From Bacteroides faecis MAJ27 (GTDB lineage Bacteria > Bacteroidota > Bacteroidia > Bacteroidales > Bacteroidaceae), in NCBI RefSeq assembly GCF_900106755.1, contig NZ_FNNN01000003.1, positions 265,072 to 329,071 of the forward strand: a DNA stretch of 64,000 nt. Direction: 5' to 3'. The notes beneath the pieces were generated by a model. The model worked only from the letters and a program-made list of their open reading frames with translations, made no database searches and was not told the origin of the DNA. Positions 9,086-15,993 of this stretch are shown here, one piece after another. Both the position numbers and the translations under genes were made by a program. Position 1 is the stretch's first letter. Each line of letters starts with the position of its first letter.

Positions 9086-12000
9086 TTAATAAGCAAAAGG
9101 ATAGCCGCCTATAACGTATATATCTTCATGACCGGTATAATACTCAATGTTATAGTTGATATCGAAAGCATAAGGAGTGGATTTTATAGAAGGCTCCTCA
9201 TATGCCCAATGATCATCTTGAGGTGCAACCCGAGTATCTCTATAGAATCTTCTGGGTACGTAAACCTTAATAGGCTCATAGTCTTTGAGTACATCTCCCG
9301 TATCAGCGATTTTGCGGCTGGGTGGTATTTCGTAATAATCGGTAACGATGCTTCCCTGAACTCCCCAATCAAACGTCAGATAATAATCCTGTTCCATGGG
9401 ATTATAAACAGACACGATTATATTCGAATTACATTCTGCATGCTCATTAGCATATTGCTGACCATTATTCCGCAAATCGATATAGGCTTTCTGATTAGCG
9501 TCTTCCTGTGATAAAGTTGAACTATATTTCTTTGCAGGCACTACATAATCGATAGATTCCCCCATTTCTCCTAAAGATGCGTCACAAGTATTCCGGGTAA
9601 AAGTTTCTCTGATTTGCTCATTATAATAAGTCAATTCAGGTTCTACGGATTGATTCTGATAAAAATAATCATATTCCTTAACGACATTCATATCGTTATC
9701 CATCACAGATACCAGCCTGCTAAAGTCATCATATCTATAAGACTCCGTTACTCCCCTTTCATTAGTCGCACTCCTCAATCCTATGAGAGGATAATAGCCA
9801 TATGTAGTTATCGAAGCATCCTTAGGATATACACGTACATCGTCTATAGGGTATACTCCTTCATTTATTGAATCCCGACCATTGACAAAATCATGCTTCA
9901 TATACTCCCACTTCCCATTCTTAAAGACCTGATAATCTATTACATATTTCCTTTCCGGATTCGTCACTAAAGACACCGTATAAGGACCGATACAACTATT
10001 ATTACTATGATATCCGAAAGAAGCAGGACGTAAATGAGTGGTTTCAAAGTTCTCATAGAATACATCATCTGTACCACTTGTCTCGGGAGCAATACTTTTT
10101 CTTGTCCAATAAGAGAAATGAATATCTCCGTCATATACATTTGCTGACGATTCCTTACACGCATCAGTACTAAGAATACTAAATGTATGATAACCGGCAG
10201 AGACATAGAATGTTGCACTGTACGTATAGGCATTTTGATAGTCAGTCCAAGGCTTGCCCATGTTATCAGAGCTTCTCATCTGAACCAGATTGAAAGCCTT
10301 ATTGTCAAGATGTCCTGATACATACCAGTTAAATCCTAACGCTCCGGCAAGGACTATTTCAACATCACCCGCTTTTGATGTATAAAAGTTATACGATTTC
10401 ACATTAGCCGACAATGAACTGTATTTCAGGTTTACGTACTTAGTCGTTCTCTCATCCCTATATTGAGGAACGGACTTGAAAGTATTTCGGGCATTTACCA
10501 CTTTAGCCACAGGATACAAGCCTTTATATCCCCATATATAAGCCGTCTTGACACCAGCCTTATCTGCTATATTGGCCGGATTACCGTATGAATCATAATC
10601 AAGATATTCCATCTCGAGCGCACATCGATTGTCCATAGAATATTGAGCCGAGTTCAGCAGTTTGAAAGAGGAGTAGTCGCTTAACGGCACATCATTTTCC
10701 AACTTATACTGTTTATCCTGAACGGCAAACTGATCAGACAGCTTATATGTCATCACTTCGGCAGAAGTAACTTTTCCATTCCGCTTAACAACAGTTTCTA
10801 CAGGATAAGACAACAATCCTTGTGCTCTCATAGTATCATAGACTTTCAATGGAGAGCCGGAGGAAATGGAACCGGAAGTTACACTATCATATTCTTCCAT
10901 CAAGTCGGAAATATATTTAGTTCTCGCTTCCAACATACTGTTATCATTCGGATTATTAATATACTTTCTCGTACATGTCAGCAAACGATACTTATTGTAC
11001 TCATATTCTTCCGTCTCATGTATAGAATCATGATCTGTATAAAGAATTGTTTCTTTCTTTTGTAAGAAAGGGAAATAGGTGTATATCTTGTTGGCACTGA
11101 CCCGTATAGGAAGAGTATTCATAAGTGCGTACCGCTCAATTGTTTTAAGGTAATCTGACAAATCCGAATGATAGGTATATGCTTCCTTCTTTATCAGTTT
11201 CTGTGACGCATTGTAATAATCTGCAGATCTCAAAAGGCCACGATCAAGTTTTCTCGATGTATATTTATTATACATATCGTTATTCATACCTAAAGTAAAG
11301 TCAGCTGTAGAAGGCTCGTCTTGTACCCGATCATAGTTTGCAAAAGAATAGACAGTCTTTGAACCATCAAATAGTTTTTCTATCACTCTAGAGTATCCAA
11401 TATGAAAACCGTCAGTCCAATTTATGTTGGTAGTAGACTTATTGCTATAAGAATACGGGCCCTTCAAATGAGTATATTTAAAGTCATAATCAACAGTACC
11501 AGTACCATTTGTGACATATCGGGGAACAACTGACAAAATACCACTGGAAGAATTATCTTCATTTTGATACAAATATTCTTTCGTTATCTTTTCGGATGAG
11601 CCCTTATTATCCGAAAAAATAACTCTTTTTATCCGCACTCCACCCGCCATTCCATTTTCCTGTTTTATCCCGAATGGATATTGTGTAGATATTCTTGAGT
11701 AACGATGCAATTCATATTCCAGACCAACTCTCCCTCCTGTAGGATAGGTTATTCCCTCCAGGATTTCAGCTTTCACATAAGTCGAATCCGGTTGTCTGTA
11801 ATTATAAAGAGCATCAAAACGTTGAGAGTTTATCTGAGAAAGATACTTCTTACCATTATAATATCCCCAGTTGTCAGTTAACATCTGATTAAAAGCCGGT
11901 AATTTCAATGTGTTATATTGAAATTTATACTTCTCAGTATTGTTGACCAATAAAGAATCAAGTTTCAGCCGTTCGCTCTGCTGGTCTGTATAGTAGAATT

Positions 12001-13381
12001 TAATATTTTTTGTTGTCGCTTTAATTTCATCCAGTTTATAGGAATAGGCCTTCTCTTTTATTTTATCAATAACAGCTCCATAGTTATCTTTTAAAAATAA
12101 TTTCTGTTGGTCATAGAAACCGTCAGTCGCTAAATCGTTCCTTTTTGAGGAAACAAACTTCAATTCATCCCCATTACTAGCCTTGATACCCGTTAACAGA
12201 GATGGATAAACTATATCATATTTCTTATCTACTAATAGCAAAAACTGGGGATCAACAGTGGAAGGAAGATTATAAAGAGCGGGAATCGTATTGGATTTAA
12301 GATTCTCACCGGAAAATTTAATCGTAGAAATATTATGATGATCAAATCTTTCTACGATGTTTACATTTCCTTTATCATAATTAAAAGTGAGATTTTCCTG
12401 ATTGGGTAATATTATTTTCTTGATATGCCAAGTGGATGCTGTAGCTAGTAAACTGGAGTGAAAACTATCCCAAATCATACTATGACTCCCTATCTGATCA
12501 CCATATACACTATAGTGACTATCATAATCAGGATCTTTAGAATACGCACAAGACAGGTCAATACTATTAATATCTCCACCAAAGATATAGGTAAGTCCTT
12601 CCGAATCAACGATTGTTATTTCTGTAATCAACACAGGTCTGGATTCGATATACAACTTGGGATGATATGTTTTGTTTAGATGAGCATTAGTCCATTCCGT
12701 ATCTGCAAGTAACACATCAGGTATTTTCCCAACTTTCACATCCTTTACCTTAAAGTACGAACTATTTTGCGATGAGATTCTTGTTTGTATTTCTCCTTCC
12801 TTATCTTTATACATAAAGAAGGAAGCATTTATTTTTCCTATATTTATTATAAATTCATCCAAGTCGGGCTCATGAAGATAATCTTCATTATAAATGAAAG
12901 GATTATAATATTTATTTAAATTAGATTCCTGATCCCAGTTCGTATTAGCAGTTCTGTCCATATACTCATTAAATGTATAGACTTCATCAATCATCCCATT
13001 AGCAACTCTGTATATTTGTCCACCGGTAATGGACCAACCTAAGCCTACATTACCAACAGGAAGATCAACTTTGTTGCCTTCCGAATTATATAGCAATTGT
13101 ATATCGTAAGAATAATTTTTCAGTGCTATGGAATACAGAGGGATAGCAATATTTGCTCTTCCGGAATGCAAGTCAACCGGCAGTGACTGTACTCGTAGCA
13201 ATGAACCAACTCCCGGACTCGGAGTATCATATTTTAGCATTGACTGCGAAAATATAGGCTGAAAGAGGAAAGTAAAAAGAAACATGAATAAATATCGTAT
13301 CTTTCGTTCTGTTGGTCCCGATGTATATGTTAACACAGTACAATACTGATTCAAATTATGATATTTAAAACTATTTTTCAT
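9086..13381 (-). CDS. Secreted giant YD-repeat (Rhs-like) protein lacking a core/tip
   Basis: 1431 residues. The N-terminus after a hydrophobic export segment (LFMFLFTFLFQPIFSQS, around residue 31-47) has the SpvB/TcdB-like opening GVGSLLRVQSLPVDLHSGRA, then VDLPVGNVGLGWSITGGQIY, as in Bacteroidota Rhs partners. Scattered YD-type motifs (YDSYGNPANIADKAG, YIWGYKGLYPVAKV, SYRYDDFSRLVSVMD) follow. There is no RHS-associated core and no polymorphic tip, so this is probably the partner shell or surface component of the downstream Rhs gene, with which it is co-transcribed (25-bp gap). The start is uncertain: Met at 13381 gives ~30 residues before the signal segment, and an internal Met (residue 33) lies inside it. 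No clear -7 box is seen upstream. Confidence 0.82.
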   Translation of the reverse strand: MKNSFKYHNLNQYCTVLTYTSGPTERKIRYLFMFLFTFLFQPIFSQSMLKYDTPSPGVGSLLRVQSLPVDLHSGRANIAIPLYSIALKNYSYDIQLLYNSEGNKVDLPVGNVGLGWSITGGQIYRVANGMIDEVYTFNEYMDRTANTNWDQESNLNKYYNPFIYNEDYLHEPDLDEFIINIGKINASFFMYKDKEGEIQTRISSQNSSYFKVKDVKVGKIPDVLLADTEWTNAHLNKTYHPKLYIESRPVLITEITIVDSEGLTYIFGGDINSIDLSCAYSKDPDYDSHYSVYGDQIGSHSMIWDSFHSSLLATASTWHIKKIILPNQENLTFNYDKGNVNIVERFDHHNISTIKFSGENLKSNTIPALYNLPSTVDPQFLLLVDKKYDIVYPSLLTGIKASNGDELKFVSSKRNDLATDGFYDQQKLFLKDNYGAVIDKIKEKAYSYKLDEIKATTKNIKFYYTDQQSERLKLDSLLVNNTEKYKFQYNTLKLPAFNQMLTDNWGYYNGKKYLSQINSQRFDALYNYRQPDSTYVKAEILEGITYPTGGRVGLEYELHRYSRISTQYPFGIKQENGMAGGVRIKRVIFSDNKGSSEKITKEYLYQNEDNSSSGILSVVPRYVTNGTGTVDYDFKYTHLKGPYSYSNKSTTNINWTDGFHIGYSRVIEKLFDGSKTVYSFANYDRVQDEPSTADFTLGMNNDMYNKYTSRKLDRGLLRSADYYNASQKLIKKEAYTYHSDLSDYLKTIERYALMNTLPIRVSANKIYTYFPFLQKKETILYTDHDSIHETEEYEYNKYRLLTCTRKYINNPNDNSMLEARTKYISDLMEEYDSVTSGSISSGSPLKVYDTMRAQGLLSYPVETVVKRNGKVTSAEVMTYKLSDQFAVQDKQYKLENDVPLSDYSSFKLLNSAQYSMDNRCALEMEYLDYDSYGNPANIADKAGVKTAYIWGYKGLYPVAKVVNARNTFKSVPQYRDERTTKYVNLKYSSLSANVKSYNFYTSKAGDVEIVLAGALGFNWYVSGHLDNKAFNLVQMRSSDNMGKPWTDYQNAYTYSATFYVSAGYHTFSILSTDACKESSANVYDGDIHFSYWTRKSIAPETSGTDDVFYENFETTHLRPASFGYHSNNSCIGPYTVSLVTNPERKYVIDYQVFKNGKWEYMKHDFVNGRDSINEGVYPIDDVRVYPKDASITTYGYYPLIGLRSATNERGVTESYRYDDFSRLVSVMDNDMNVVKEYDYFYQNQSVEPELTYYNEQIRETFTRNTCDASLGEMGESIDYVVPAKKYSSTLSQEDANQKAYIDLRNNGQQYANEHAECNSNIIVSVYNPMEQDYYLTFDWGVQGSIVTDYYEIPPSRKIADTGDVLKDYEPIKVYVPRRFYRDTRVAPQDDHWAYEEPSIKSTPYAFDINYNIEYYTGHEDIYVIGGYPFAY

Positions 13382-13424
13382 ATGCTGTTTTTATATTAAT
13401 TGCAATAAGCTTATTTTTAAATAA

Positions 13425-13504
13425 AAATCACAGGTTATACAAAATGCTATCGCTTCGTTCTATTATGAATAAAACTAGCCTCCTGTTTTGTACACCTGTG
13501 ATTT
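13425..13504 (-). terminator. Long-loop inverted repeat after the smalltalk gene
   Basis: AAATCACAGGT (13425-13435) pairs perfectly with ACCTGTGATTT (13494-13504), and the inner TACAAAA/TTTTGTA segments pair too, leaving a loop of about 41 nt. On the minus strand it directly follows the smalltalk stop and ends in a T-rich stretch, so it could terminate the HU-amidase-smalltalk transcript before the Rhs genes. The rest of 13382-13510 shows no gene. Confidence 0.45.
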
Positions 13505-13510
13505 ACGAAC

Positions 13511-13612
13511 TTACAGATTCATCGCATTACCGCCCAGCGCTCCCAGCACTGCCGAAGCCACCGCGATGACTACTTTCAAAATGGTATCCCAGAGGGATCT
13601 TTTGACTGCCAT
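13511..13612 (-). CDS. Smalltalk-family micropeptide (33 aa)
   Basis: A 33-codon gene too short for most ORF callers: it begins MAVKRSLWDTILKVVIAVAS and ends LGGNAMNL. The W-x-T-I-L-K-V-V-I-A-V-A-S-A pattern is that of Bacteroides 'smalltalk' peptides, always found beside an HU-like DNA-binding protein and an N-acetylmuramoyl-L-alanine amidase, as here. The central hydrophobic, Gly/Ala-rich stretch suggests a single membrane helix. Function unknown; holin-like help for the amidase is one speculative reading. It is preceded by an unusually perfect Shine-Dalgarno sequence (13622-13631). Confidence 0.85.
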   Translation of the reverse strand: MAVKRSLWDTILKVVIAVASAVLGALGGNAMNL

Positions 13613-13621
13613 AACTTTACA

Positions 13622-13631
13622 CACCTCCTTT
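13622..13631 (-). promoter_or_regulatory. Perfect Shine-Dalgarno for the smalltalk gene
   Basis: On the minus strand AAAGGAGGTG lies 9 nt before the ATG at 13612. It is fully complementary to the anti-SD end of 16S rRNA, which is unusual in Bacteroidota, where SD sites are mostly weak or absent. Confidence 0.7.
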
Positions 13632-13643
13632 CCGACTCTTTAC

Positions 13644-13685
13644 ATGATTGATTACTAGGCAATCATCACTAAATGATTGATTACT
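13644..13685. repeat. 13-bp direct repeat around the amidase stop codon
   Basis: ATGATTGATTACT occurs at 13644-13656 and 13673-13685 (29-bp period); the second copy contains the amidase stop codon. It is between amidase and smalltalk. Role unknown. Confidence 0.6.
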
Positions 13686-14148
13686 CCTGAAAACTTTCCT
13701 CCTTTACCTCAAAGCACGGACATGCCTTGATCCACTCCTCCGGCTCGATCTCTCCATTCCCGTTGCGGTCCGGTGACAGGTCACGATGGCCGCACACCCG
13801 GCAACCGGGGAATTTCACTTGCAACTGATGCACCAGCAGCCGGAGTGCTGCCCGTTGCTCCGGCGTCCGGGTGTCCGCCGGGCGTCCCCGGCAGTCCAGA
13901 CCGCCTTCGTAGCAAATTCCGATACTCTCCGCATTAAATCCACGTGCGTGCGCACCGATCCGCTCGACAGGACGGGTAAGAAGCGTTGTACCGTCCCTGC
14001 GGATATAGTAGTGATAACCGGTACCGTTGAATCCACGCCGACGGTGCATCGTGTCCAGATCAAAAGCTGTCAGTTCCTTGTCTTCACGGGTGGCGGAACA
14101 GTGAATCACGATCAGACTGATCTTTCTCATACCTGTTGTACGGTTCAT
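13681..14148 (-). CDS. N-acetylmuramoyl-L-alanine amidase (Amidase_2/PGRP fold)
   Basis: 155 residues forming a compact type-2 amidase that cleaves the MurNAc-L-Ala bond of peptidoglycan. The zinc-binding pattern is visible: IHCSATRE (first His), GYHYYIRRDG, IGAHARGFN, and GHRDLSPDRNGNGEI (second His and nearby Asp), ending in KACPCFEV. No signal peptide is apparent, as in phage-type and Bacteroides module amidases, so it would need a holin-like route or lysis to reach the wall. It lies 12 bp downstream of the HU-like gene and upstream of the smalltalk peptide on one transcript. A second in-frame Met at 14130 (MRKISL) is an alternative start. Confidence 0.92.
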   Translation of the reverse strand: MNRTTGMRKISLIVIHCSATREDKELTAFDLDTMHRRRGFNGTGYHYYIRRDGTTLLTRPVERIGAHARGFNAESIGICYEGGLDCRGRPADTRTPEQRAALRLLVHQLQVKFPGCRVCGHRDLSPDRNGNGEIEPEEWIKACPCFEVKEESFQE

Positions 14149-14160
14149 GATCGGTTGCTT

Positions 14161-14679
14161 CTAGACAGTCGGGTCCGGAGCTTCCTCGTCACCGCCGTCG
14201 CCTCCGCTCCCACCGCCCGGGTTAGGATCGGGAACCTCACTTCCGCCTTCACCACCATTCAGCGCCTTCAGTTGCTGTTCCAAGTCTACAAAATCCAGAC
14301 GGTCTTCCGCACGGGTAGCGGCAAGATTGGGACGTACACTGGCGGATGCCCGGAAATTGATACGGACCCAGTGGATGTTCTCCGGCAGACAAGCCTTCTT
14401 GGTATCAGTCCCCACCGTAGTGGCGGACAGGCTGAATACTCCAAAATTCTCAATGTTCACGGCATGGCCGTTGTACAACTCACTGCGCATCACCTCCACG
14501 AAGTTTGTTAGTACACTCTTGATATCGCCCAGCGTGAGCGAACTCTTCTCCTTCATCTGTTTGGCAATGGTATCCAGAGTGGCGGGCTTTCCCCACGTGA
14601 TCAGCTGCGGATAGAATTTGCCCGTACCTTCTTTGTCGAAAGGAGACTTACGTAAAATCTTTTTAAATGTCACAGACAT
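14161..14679 (-). CDS. HU/IHF-like DNA-binding protein, Bacteroides type with acidic Gly-rich tail
   Basis: 172 residues. The first ~125 form an HU-like fold as found in Bacteroidota (KPATLDTIAKQMKEKSSLTL, then LTNFVEVMRSELYNGHAVNI and ENFGVFSLS), typical of DUF4469/HU-related proteins beside amidase and smalltalk genes. The C-terminal tail is low-complexity and acidic, with Gly, Asp, Pro and Glu, and probably disordered. HU proteins bend or bridge DNA; the role of this subfamily is not established. It heads the minus-strand transcript HU-amidase-smalltalk and is divergent from the DUF4248-VirE side. The region is markedly more GC-rich by eye than the flanking Rhs genes. Confidence 0.88.
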   Translation of the reverse strand: MSVTFKKILRKSPFDKEGTGKFYPQLITWGKPATLDTIAKQMKEKSSLTLGDIKSVLTNFVEVMRSELYNGHAVNIENFGVFSLSATTVGTDTKKACLPENIHWVRINFRASASVRPNLAATRAEDRLDFVDLEQQLKALNGGEGGSEVPDPNPGGGSGGDGGDEEAPDPTV

Positions 14680-14785
14680 AATTTTCTTCTTCTCTTTTTA
14701 ATGAATGAATTTCCAGTTATTTTCTCTCTGTTGCCCGGGTGAAGGTAGCGGTGACGTCTTCCGGCTTCTCCTCTCAGGAACACGA

Positions 14786-14793
14786 CAAAGATA
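14786..14793 (-). promoter_or_regulatory. Candidate -7 box for the HU-amidase-smalltalk transcript
   Basis: Reads TATCTTTG on the minus strand (TAnnTTTG), giving a leader of about 100 nt before the HU start at 14679. No good -33 element at the usual spacing. Confidence 0.4.
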
Positions 14794-14949
14794 GGGAATA
14801 GCCCCTCTACGGGGTTACATACAAGTGCGTAGCGACACGTAGCGATGTGCAGCGGCACGTACTTTGACTCACTGACTCTCACTGTTCTTTACTGACAGGC
14901 AACGGTATCTTTTTCTTTCCCGTTCAAAGTGATTATTCCGCTCATCCGC

Positions 14950-14980
14950 TTTGTTTTGTCTGAATAAATACATACCTTTA
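14950..14980 (+). promoter_or_regulatory. Candidate promoter (-33/-7) for the DUF4248 gene
   Basis: TTTG at 14950-14953 and TACCTTTA at 14973-14980 are separated by exactly 19 bp, matching the Bacteroides TTTG-N19-21-TAnnTTTG layout with one mismatch in the last base. It lies 45 bp before the ATG at 15025. Confidence 0.55.
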
Positions 14981-15024
14981 CAGTATAATAATCAGGCGAA
15001 TAGCCGATATAAAGAACACCGATT

Positions 15025-15255
15025 ATGGAAACTACACAAGAAGAATTTCAAGTCCGGGTCTACCTGAAAACGGAACTGGCACAACTGTATGCACCCCATC
15101 TGAATCCCGAAGCCGCATTGAGGAAGATGCGAAAATGGATCCACCGGAACCCCGAGCTCTACCACGAACTGTATGCCGGCACGGAAGGAAAGAATGAACT
15201 GGCATACAGCAAAAGGCAGGTGGCTGTTTTAGTGAGGTACCTGGATACTCCATAA
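15025..15255 (+). CDS. DUF4248 domain protein
   Basis: 76 residues. The pattern FQVRVYLKTELAQLYAP, then ALRKMRKWIHRNPELYHEL and FSKRQV-like AYSKRQVAVLVRYLDTP, is that of DUF4248, a small helical (likely helix-turn-helix) family found in Bacteroides next to VirE/primase and HU-amidase genes. The middle helix and Arg/Lys pattern suggest DNA binding; function is not established. It has its own promoter candidate and is followed by a very strong hairpin (15334-15386). Confidence 0.85.
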   Translation: METTQEEFQVRVYLKTELAQLYAPHLNPEAALRKMRKWIHRNPELYHELYAGTEGKNELAYSKRQVAVLVRYLDTP

Positions 15256-15333
15256 GCACCTCTTCCTCCCCATGCGGAGATTTACACATTACTATATACG
15301 CGCAGGCGCGAAAGAGTATTTTATTTTTATAGA

Positions 15334-15386
15334 AAAAAAGCGTGTAACGGAGGGGTAGGACTTACCCCTCCGTTACACGCTTTTTT
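15334..15386. terminator. 24-bp perfect hairpin, bidirectional terminator
   Basis: Arms 15334-15357 and 15363-15386 are perfectly complementary over 24 bp, with a 5-nt loop (GGACT). Each arm begins or ends in an A6/T6 run, and the core is GCGTGTAACGGAGGGGTA. It can act as an intrinsic terminator in both directions, 80 bp after DUF4248. Confidence 0.85.
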
Positions 15387-15449
15387 CTGTATTAAATAGT
15401 ATATAAAAAGAATAAACAACAGAGATGATGAAGACACAAAAAGAAGTTG

Positions 15450-15457
15450 TATCTTTG
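15450..15457 (+). promoter_or_regulatory. Candidate -7 box for the small frameshifted gene
   Basis: TATCTTTG matches TAnnTTTG, 53 bp before the ATG at 15510. Transcription would begin just after the strong terminator hairpin at 15334-15386. Confidence 0.5.
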
Positions 15458-15509
15458 CGACATTTTTAAACGAAACATCTTTTAACAATAAGCACTAATT
15501 ATTAAAAAC

Positions 15510-15871
15510 ATGAGTAAAAAGACATTTTCTCCGAAGGCTTCATTTACCAAAACAAGCAGGCTGTAACACTCGAAAAGGGAGAATTTCCTGCTATCTCACC
15601 GTTCATCACCCAACTGCTGGATAATGTCAACAGCATGTACCTCAACCGAATAGAGGTAAAACCATCTGACAGAAAGAAATTTCTCACACCGATCGTCCAC
15701 CTCTGCTACGACCCCTCCTCTCCATTTAACATTAAAGGTCCCAAATTCTTCGCACAGTTGCTGTTTCTGACAGTAAATTTCCGGAAGAACGATCACCCGG
15801 ATGAGTCTCTGAGCATAGAAGAAATTGATTATGAGATACAAAAGCTGAAAAGGCTTCTGCTTAACGATTAA
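15510..15871 (+). CDS. Small uncharacterised protein gene with a -1 frameshift at an A-run
   Basis: The ATG at 15510 opens a frame that stops after 18 codons (MSKKTFSP...). From 15521 the -1 frame is open to 15871 and reads convincingly as protein: DIFSEGFIYQNKQAVTLEKG, later SMYLNRIEVKP, FLTPIVHLCYDPSSPF, and the end EEIDYEIQKLKRLLLND. Joining the two needs one base at TAAAAAG (15515-15521): six A's instead of five, or a -1 ribosomal slip on AAA-AAG. The restored product is ~120 residues, otherwise only 78 from the internal ATG at 15635. The family is unrecognised. It lies between DUF4248 and VirE, with its own promoter candidate and a terminator at 15893-15922. It could be a sequencing error, a phase-variable gene, a fresh pseudogene or programmed frameshifting. 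Confidence 0.6.
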
Positions 15872-15892
15872 CATTTCGAAGATTACGTTAAA

Positions 15893-15922
15893 AAACTGTT
15901 TTTAGCTTCCTAAAAACAGTTT
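15893..15922 (+). terminator. Intrinsic terminator
   Basis: AAACTGTTTTTAG (15893-15905) and CTAAAAACAGTTT (15910-15922) form a 13-bp perfect stem with a CTTC loop, 21 bp after the stop of the small frameshifted gene. Confidence 0.75.
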
Positions 15923-15993
15923 CTTTAATCCGACAAAAAGCTATTCCTTTGCAGCCTGTTAATAACGACAGCAATTAAAACTTATCAAAAAAA

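Larger units (their letters stand above)
14680..15024. other. 345-bp divergent intergenic region of the HU/DUF4248 module
   Basis: No credible gene is seen here. It holds candidate promoters for both directions (14786-14793 minus; 14950-14980 plus), a CCCC-tctac-GGGG hairpin near 14802-14814, and short repeats of GTAGCG/CACGTA around 14825-14860. Confidence 0.6.

Noticed and set aside
13644..13685. Direct repeat as an attachment site of a mobile module
   Set aside because: The copies are just 29 bp apart and enclose nothing; no integrase or matching copy at the other end of the module.
14670..14882. 70-aa minus frame upstream of the HU-like gene
   Set aside because: It overlaps the HU start, covers the candidate promoter and leader, and its sequence (Arg/Cys-rich) does not look like protein.
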